Below are positions 6,228 through 10,539 of a stretch of DNA of 10,539 nt, one piece after another; the first letter of the stretch is position 1; each line of letters opens with the position of its first letter. The notes beneath the pieces are model-generated. The model had not been told where the DNA came from, did no database searches, and saw only the letters and a program-made list of their open reading frames with translations. The translations under genes were made by a program, and so were the position numbers. Source of the DNA: an uncultured Oscillospiraceae bacterium (lineage in GTDB: Bacteria > Bacillota > Clostridia > Oscillospirales > Oscillospiraceae). The stretch lies in NCBI GenBank assembly GCA_934643765.1, contig CAKUCT010000054.1, positions 1 to 10,539 on the forward strand. Reading direction: 5' to 3'.

Positions 6228-6410
6228 TCATATGTCTTTTCCTGTCTGCTCGCGCAAAAAGGCCGTGATTTCCCGCCCGATGGGACATTCCGTGCGGTAG
6301 ACGCAAACCTCATAATTGAAGTCTGCCTCCCACACGCCGTCCTCATCTTCGACAAAGACAAGCCGTGGCCCGTCCTGCACCCGGCAATAGCCGGAAAAAT
6401 TGCGTTCCAT
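6228..6410 (-). CDS. Small cysteine-containing protein of unknown function
   Basis: A 60-residue acidic protein with no signal peptide or membrane segment. Cysteines at 9, 36 and 42 lie in YCRVQDGPRL and EVCVYRTECPIG; the last resembles short metal- or Fe-S-binding knuckles but has too few cysteines for a full site in one chain. The ATG at 6408-6410 is supported by GGAGGG 8 bases upstream and by a consensus -10 box (TATAAT) just before that. An overlapping 79-residue frame starting at 6418 would have the ribosome binding site touching its start codon and a composition unlike a real protein, so I reject it. The gene is convergent with the PH-domain gene and divergent from the ATP synthase operon. 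I do not recognise a named family. Confidence 0.7.
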   Translation of the reverse strand: MERNFSGYCRVQDGPRLVFVEDEDGVWEADFNYEVCVYRTECPIGREITAFLREQTGKDI

Positions 6411-6430
6411 TTGTGCATCCCTCCAAAAAG

Positions 6431-6439
6431 ATTATAACA
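6431..6439 (-). promoter_or_regulatory. Extended -10 promoter for the 60-residue protein gene
   Basis: On the minus strand TGTTATAAT is a perfect -10 hexamer TATAAT (6431-6436) with the TGn extension. No convincing -35 box is seen at 16-18 bases, as expected for an extended -10 promoter. The leader would be about 14 bases and contains the GGAGGG site. Confidence 0.55.
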
Positions 6440-6518
6440 TATTTTTTCGGTGTTTTCTCTTTCTTAACGTCATCTTAACTATGTCATTTTTAGTATATTT
6501 CATTTCCGTTTTTGTATA

Positions 6519-6547
6519 TTGCCTTCTCGTCAAAACTGTGTTAGAAT
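6519..6547 (+). promoter_or_regulatory. Predicted promoter of the ATP synthase operon
   Basis: TTGCCT (6519-6524), a 17-base spacer and TAGAAT (6542-6547), with a TGn extension directly before the -10. The start would fall near 6554, leaving a leader of about 110 bases before the first gene. Confidence 0.55.
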
Positions 6548-6573
6548 CTACTTGATTCGGTAAAAATATCGGG

Positions 6574-6598
6574 AAGCCAGAAAGTTTCCGGCTTTTTT
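6574..6598 (+). terminator. Terminator-like hairpin in the atp leader, possible attenuator
   Basis: AAGCC (6574-6578) pairs with GGCTT (6590-6594), then an A/C mismatch, then GAA/TTC with a 3-base loop; a run of six T (6593-6598) follows directly. It lies downstream of the predicted atp promoter and upstream of the first gene. A competing fold pairs GGAA (6572-6575) with TTCC (6586-6589) and would disrupt the terminator stem. It may attenuate transcription or be a weak insulating terminator. Confidence 0.5.
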
Positions 6599-6661
6599 CA
6601 AATTTTCACCCAACCGGTGCGAAATCTCCTCGTCCGGGCCCGGAGAAACGGAGCGAATGCC

Positions 6662-6931
6662 ATGCGCCATATGCAGACCATGCAGAAAATTCTCCGCGGC
6701 ATTGCGCTCGTCGGCCAGCTTGGCTTCAACATCATCACGCCGCCGCTGGTTCTGGCCTGGCTGGCGCACCGTCTGATCACCCGGCATGGCTGGGGCATCT
6801 GGGTGATGGTTGCGGCCATTGTCATCGGCCTGATTGCCGCGTTCTGCGGCGTGTACCAGACAGTCAAGCCCTTGCTCGGCAAGCGCGATTCCGAGCCGCC
6901 CGCCGGTACCTCCTTCCGCGACCATATTTAA
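6662..6931 (+). CDS. atpZ: AtpZ/AtpI-like F-ATPase accessory membrane protein
   Basis: An 89-residue protein with two transmembrane segments, about 11-38 (GIALVGQLGFNIITPPLVLA region) and 45-68 (WVMVAAIVIGLIAAFCGVY), and a short polar tail, matching the AtpZ/AtpI-like family encoded at the head of many Firmicutes ATP synthase operons. Such proteins are thought to help assembly of the c ring or ion supply; they are not part of the finished enzyme. The ATG at 6662 is preferred because GGAG (6650-6653) lies 8 bases upstream; a second ATG at 6671 is possible and a GTG at 6617 is unlikely. CTCC at 6626-6629 and a palindrome at 6633-6644 could fold over the ribosome binding site. It is the first gene of the operon. 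Confidence 0.75.
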   Translation: MRHMQTMQKILRGIALVGQLGFNIITPPLVLAWLAHRLITRHGWGIWVMVAAIVIGLIAAFCGVYQTVKPLLGKRDSEPPAGTSFRDHI

Positions 6932-6939
6932 AAAACAAA

Positions 6940-6967
6940 GCAGCGCCGCGCGCGTTTGCGCCGCTGC
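6940..6967 (+). other. GC-rich hairpin between atpZ and atpI
   Basis: GCAGCG (6940-6945) pairs with CGCTGC (6962-6967), and after a two-base bulge GCGC (6948-6951) pairs with GCGC (6958-6961). No T-tract follows, so it is more likely an mRNA processing or stability element than a terminator. Confidence 0.4.
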
Positions 6968-6989
6968 GCTGAAAAACTGGAGCTGTCTT

Positions 6990-7415
6990 ATGAAGCTGAA
7001 CAAATCCATCGCAAAAGAACTGCGCTATGTCGCCGTCTCCCTTGGAATCTGCGTTGCCTTGATCTGCGCAGTCTTCGCCGCGCTGCAAAGACTCGACTAC
7101 ACCGTCGTACTCGGCGCGCTCTGGGGAAGCGGCTTTGCCTTTCTAAACGTCTGGCTCCTGGCCCGGCGCGTGCAGCAGGTCTCCGACAGCACGGGCGAAG
7201 AACAGAAGCTCGCGCAGAACAAACTCCGTACATCTTATATGGGCCGCATGATGCTCATGGCCTTTGCCATTGTCGTCGGCATCATCGCCCCGTTTTTTCA
7301 CTATATCGCCGTCCTGCTTCCGTTCCTGGTGCCGCAGCCCGTCATGATGCTGCGCCGCACCATCACCGGCAAGCGCGAGGCGCGCGAGCAGCAGACAAAG
7401 GAGGAAGATAACTAA
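6990..7415 (+). CDS. atpI: ATP synthase protein I (AtpI)
   Basis: A 141-residue membrane protein with four predicted helices (about 11-32, 38-58, 86-103 and 104-122) and a charged C-terminal tail, typical of the AtpI family that assists c-ring assembly in bacterial F-type ATP synthases. The family-like stretch GALWGSGFAFLNVWLLARRV lies at 42-61. The ATG at 6990 has GGAG 7 bases upstream; longer open frame to the left overlaps atpZ and is not coding. Its stop overlaps the start of atpB by one base (TAATG), implying translational coupling. Having both AtpZ and AtpI is seen in some Firmicutes and may matter for assembling an unusual c ring. Confidence 0.8.
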   Translation: MKLNKSIAKELRYVAVSLGICVALICAVFAALQRLDYTVVLGALWGSGFAFLNVWLLARRVQQVSDSTGEEQKLAQNKLRTSYMGRMMLMAFAIVVGIIAPFFHYIAVLLPFLVPQPVMMLRRTITGKREAREQQTKEEDN

Positions 7416-8158
7416 TGGACGTATCCATCCAGGGCTCGCCAATTTATTTCACCATTCCCATTCTCGGCGGCATTCCCATCACGGCAAGTCTTGTCGGCTC
7501 GTGGTGCGTGATGCTGGTTCTGACCGGGCTGTGCATTTTTCTCACGCGTAACCTCAAGGTCAAGAACATCTCCCGCCGGCAGGCCATCGCGGAAAAGATC
7601 GTCCTGACGGCGGAAAACTTCGTCCGCAGCAACATGGGTGAAAAGTGGATGCACATGGTGCCGATGATCGCGGCGCTGTTCTCGCTGTCGCTCGGATGCA
7701 GCCTTCTGTCGCTGCTCGGTCTCTGGGCCCCGACGGCGGACGTGTCGGTGCTGCTCGGCTGGGCGCTGGTCGTGTTCGTGATCATTACTTACACCAAAAT
7801 CAAAACCAACGGTTTTGTCGGCTATCTCAAGGGCTTCTGCGAGCCGCTGTTCCCGATGGCGCCGTTCAATCTGCTGGGCGAGGTTTTCAAGCCTATCTCC
7901 ATGTCGTTCCGTCACTTCGGCAACGTCCTGTCCGGCTACGTCATCAGCGCGCTGGTCTATGCGGCGCTGATTTTGGCGAACAAGGCGCTGTTCGGTCTGA
8001 TTCCGGGCGTGGTCGGCGATATTCTGGGCCATATTCCGTTCCTGGCCGTCGGCATTCCCGCCGTTCTTTCGCTCTACTTTGACTGGTTTTCCAGCTTCAT
8101 GCAGGCATTTATATTCTGTATGCTGACGATGATCTTCATCCGCACGGCAGCAGAATAA
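7415..8158 (+). CDS. atpB: F-type ATP synthase subunit a
   Basis: A 247-residue membrane stator subunit that forms the ion half-channels against the c ring. The essential arginine is R166 in PISMSFRHFGN (160-170), equivalent to E. coli R210. A second conserved site is Q230 in MQAFIF (229-234), equivalent to Q252. Around them, E. coli E219 is replaced by Tyr175 and H245 by Asp223, so the half-channel polar residues differ from the proton-pumping model enzyme. Helical segments appear at about 24-45, 82-104, 110-127, 166-190 and 205-245. The start at 7415 has AGGAGG-like sequence just upstream and overlaps the atpI stop. It works with the c subunit encoded 49 bases downstream. Confidence 0.96.
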   Translation: MDVSIQGSPIYFTIPILGGIPITASLVGSWCVMLVLTGLCIFLTRNLKVKNISRRQAIAEKIVLTAENFVRSNMGEKWMHMVPMIAALFSLSLGCSLLSLLGLWAPTADVSVLLGWALVVFVIITYTKIKTNGFVGYLKGFCEPLFPMAPFNLLGEVFKPISMSFRHFGNVLSGYVISALVYAALILANKALFGLIPGVVGDILGHIPFLAVGIPAVLSLYFDWFSSFMQAFIFCMLTMIFIRTAAE

Positions 8159-8207
8159 GAAAATAAATGTAAGATTAACAAAACGTGTAACACAGGAGGA
8201 TTTTTTC

Positions 8208-8474
8208 ATGGAACTTGCAAAGGCATTGATTCTCATGGGCTGCGCAATCGGCTCTGGTATCGCAATGATCTCCGGCTTCGGCCCCGGTATCGGCGAAGGC
8301 TACATCGCCGGTAAGGCTCTGGAAGCTATGGCGCGTCAGCCGGAAATGAAGGGTGATCTCACTTCGACCATGTTCCTCGGCATCGCCTGCGCCGAGACCA
8401 CCGGTATTTACGGCTTCGTTATCGGCTTGCTGCTGATCTTCGTCGCCCCGGGTCTTTTCACAGGCCTTCTGTAA
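8208..8474 (+). CDS. atpE: F-type ATP synthase subunit c with sodium-type ion site
   Basis: An 88-residue hairpin of two transmembrane helices that oligomerises into the rotor ring. The polar loop is ARQPEMKGD (42-50). The ion-carrying carboxylate is E63 in CAETTGIYG, followed by T64, T65 and Y68, the E-S/T-x-x-x-Y pattern of sodium-binding c subunits. On the first helix GFGPGIGEGY places E30 where Ilyobacter tartaricus has Q32, giving two carboxylates in the site, as known for Fusobacterium nucleatum. I therefore infer Na+ as the physiological coupling ion. It has the best ribosome binding site in the operon, AGGAGG at 8194-8199, 8 bases before the ATG, fitting the high copy number of c. Length is normal. 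Confidence 0.96.
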   Translation: MELAKALILMGCAIGSGIAMISGFGPGIGEGYIAGKALEAMARQPEMKGDLTSTMFLGIACAETTGIYGFVIGLLLIFVAPGLFTGLL

Positions 8475-8510
8475 GCTACAGATTTTACGCAATGGAAGGA
8501 GGACTGTTGA

Positions 8511-9014
8511 ATGAGTTTTCAGTCCCTCGTTGAGCTTGCCCCGTGGACCGTCATCGCGCAGATCTGTAACCTTTTGCTTCAGATCTATCTGTTCAAGAGA
8601 TTCCTGTTCAAGCCCATTCAGAACATTCTTGCCAAGCGCCAGGAAGAGGTAGACGCCATCTACGCCGACGCTGACACCGCCAAGCAGGACGCCGAGCAGG
8701 CAAAGGCCGAATACGAAGGCCATCTGCAGACTGCCCGTTCCGAGGCGGAGGCCATTACGGCCCGCGCCGTCAAAAACGCGCAGACCCGCTCCGACGCAAT
8801 GCTTGCAAGCGCCCAGAGCGAAGCGGCCGCCATGCGCGAAAAGGCCAGCCGCGACATTGAGCTTGAGCGCCGCAAGGCCATGAACGAGATGAAGAGCGAA
8901 ATCTCCGGCCTGGCCGTGGAAATTGCCGCGAAGGTCACGGAGAAAGAGATCGACGAAAAGCAGCATGAGGCGCTCATCGAGCGTTTTATCGACGAATTGG
9001 GTGATGAAGCATGA
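8511..9014 (+). CDS. atpF: F-type ATP synthase subunit b
   Basis: A 167-residue peripheral stalk protein: one N-terminal membrane helix (about 10-30, APWTVIAQICNLLLQIYLF region), then the conserved FKPIQNILAKRQEEV-type start of the stalk, and a long Ala-, Glu-, Lys- and Arg-rich coiled coil from about 45 to 140 that dimerises and reaches F1. The C-terminal part (EISGLAVEIAAKVTEKEID) is the usual delta-binding region. AGGAGG at 8497-8502 lies 8 bases upstream of the ATG. It overlaps atpH by 4 bases (ATGA). Length and layout are ordinary for the family. Confidence 0.95.
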   Translation: MSFQSLVELAPWTVIAQICNLLLQIYLFKRFLFKPIQNILAKRQEEVDAIYADADTAKQDAEQAKAEYEGHLQTARSEAEAITARAVKNAQTRSDAMLASAQSEAAAMREKASRDIELERRKAMNEMKSEISGLAVEIAAKVTEKEIDEKQHEALIERFIDELGDEA

Positions 9015-9553
9015 TTAGCAAAACTGCCATAACCTACGGCGGTGCGCTGTATGATCTGGCCCAGGAAGAGTCGCTGGAAAAGAAGCTTCTCGACGAGCTG
9101 CTGCAAATCAGCGCTCTGTTCCGCCAGAATCCGGACTATACCCGGCTTCTGATGGAGCCGTCGATTGAAAAGGCGCAGCGCGCGCAGCTGATCGACGAAG
9201 CCTGGAAGGACCAGGTGCATCCGTACGTGCTGAACTTTATGAAGCTTCTGTGCGACAACGGCACCATTTCCCTGCTGCCGGACTGCGTCAAGGCGTTCCG
9301 CAGCCGCTACAATGAAGCGCACGGCATCATTGACGTGCGCGCCGTGTGCGCCGTTCCGCTGACAGACGATCAGACAGCCAGACTCCGCGCCAAGCTTGAG
9401 GCCAAGTGCCATAAGCAGGTGGAGCTGAGCGTCCAGGTTGACCCGAGTCTTCTCGGCGGCATCCGTCTGGAGCTCCCGGACCGGCAGCTCGACGGCAGCG
9501 TGCGCAATCATCTCAGCCAGATCCAACAACTGCTTGAAAGCAGCACCCTATAA
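9011..9553 (+). CDS. atpH: F-type ATP synthase subunit delta
   Basis: A 180-residue soluble subunit joining the peripheral stalk to the top of the alpha3beta3 head. The N-terminal helical domain starts at the typical YGGALYDLAQEE (9-20), and the C-terminal domain has the family's LLGGIRLELPDRQLDGSVRN motif around 147-166. It starts within the end of atpF (ATGA overlap), so translation is coupled. After its stop there is an unusually long 89-base gap before atpA. Nothing in the protein looks truncated. Confidence 0.94.
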   Translation: MISKTAITYGGALYDLAQEESLEKKLLDELLQISALFRQNPDYTRLLMEPSIEKAQRAQLIDEAWKDQVHPYVLNFMKLLCDNGTISLLPDCVKAFRSRYNEAHGIIDVRAVCAVPLTDDQTARLRAKLEAKCHKQVELSVQVDPSLLGGIRLELPDRQLDGSVRNHLSQIQQLLESSTL

Positions 9554-9642
9554 GAGGAGAGCCTCTGCGCCAGTCGCCGCATGTATGCCGCGATTGCCTC
9601 AGAGCTTTCCCAGGCTTTATTCTACTGAAAGCTGGTGAAGCA
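9554..9642 (+). other. 89-base atpH-atpA spacer
   Basis: Longer than the other gaps downstream of atpB in this operon. It begins with a short stem-loop, AGAGG/CCTCT (9553-9557 and 9562-9566). It also holds a 15-codon frame (9581-9628) ending 14 bases before atpA, with no close ribosome binding site. I see no promoter or terminator. Confidence 0.4.

Positions 9643-10539
<897 letters not shown>

Noticed and set aside
6179..6418. 79-residue minus-strand frame overlapping the 60-residue gene
   Set aside because: Its start codon directly abuts the GGAGGG, leaving no spacing, and its sequence runs into the hairpin element; the 60-residue frame has correct spacing.
7412..9529. Long minus-strand open frames opposite atpB, atpE, atpF and atpH
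   Set aside because: Low-complexity compositions, antisense to well-recognised ATP synthase genes, with no supporting ribosome binding sites.
9581..9628. 15-codon frame in the atpH-atpA gap as a possible leader peptide
   Set aside because: No ribosome binding site at a usable distance and no attenuator-like structure after it; too short to support.

Overview
The window looks like chromosomal DNA from a GC-rich, anaerobic member of the Firmicutes, most plausibly an Oscillospiraceae/Ruminococcaceae-type gut clostridium. This is an inference from three things: strong GGAGG-type ribosome binding sites with tight operon packing, the clostridial-style pairing of an XdhC maturation protein with a THEP1-like NTPase, and an F-type ATP synthase whose c subunit carries a sodium-type ion-binding signature. 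No rRNA, tRNA, CRISPR array, phage or insertion-sequence gene is visible.

Left part (1-5336, all minus strand). Transcription runs right to left. A five-gene operon starts near 5395 and encodes a FecCD-type ABC permease, its ATPase, a class I SAM-dependent methyltransferase, an XdhC-family molybdenum-hydroxylase maturation protein, and a fusion of a THEP1-like NTPase with a Nudix hydrolase. The genes overlap or nearly abut, and a clear intrinsic terminator (806-838) closes the operon. Beyond it, a separately promoted purine nucleoside phosphorylase gene runs off the left edge. The mix suggests metal or oxyanion uptake (possibly molybdate or tungstate) linked to maturation of a molybdenum hydroxylase, next to purine metabolism. 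No substrate-binding protein is present in the window.

Middle (5337-6660). A divergent promoter region leads to a small soluble bacterial-PH-domain protein on the plus strand. It is followed by a cluster of strong perfect or near-perfect hairpins (5958-6215) containing a 16-base sequence present three times, once inverted and twice direct. A 60-residue cysteine-containing protein of unknown function lies convergently on the minus strand. A promoter and a terminator-like leader hairpin then precede the ATP synthase operon.

Right part (6662-10539, plus strand). This is an F-type ATP synthase operon in the order atpZ, atpI, atpB (a), atpE (c), atpF (b), atpH (delta), atpA (alpha, cut by the right edge). 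The c subunit has two carboxylates in the ion site (E30 and E63, followed by T64), like the two-carboxylate sodium-binding rotor described for Fusobacterium nucleatum. The enzyme is therefore probably Na+-coupled, which would suit an anaerobe with a sodium-based energy economy.
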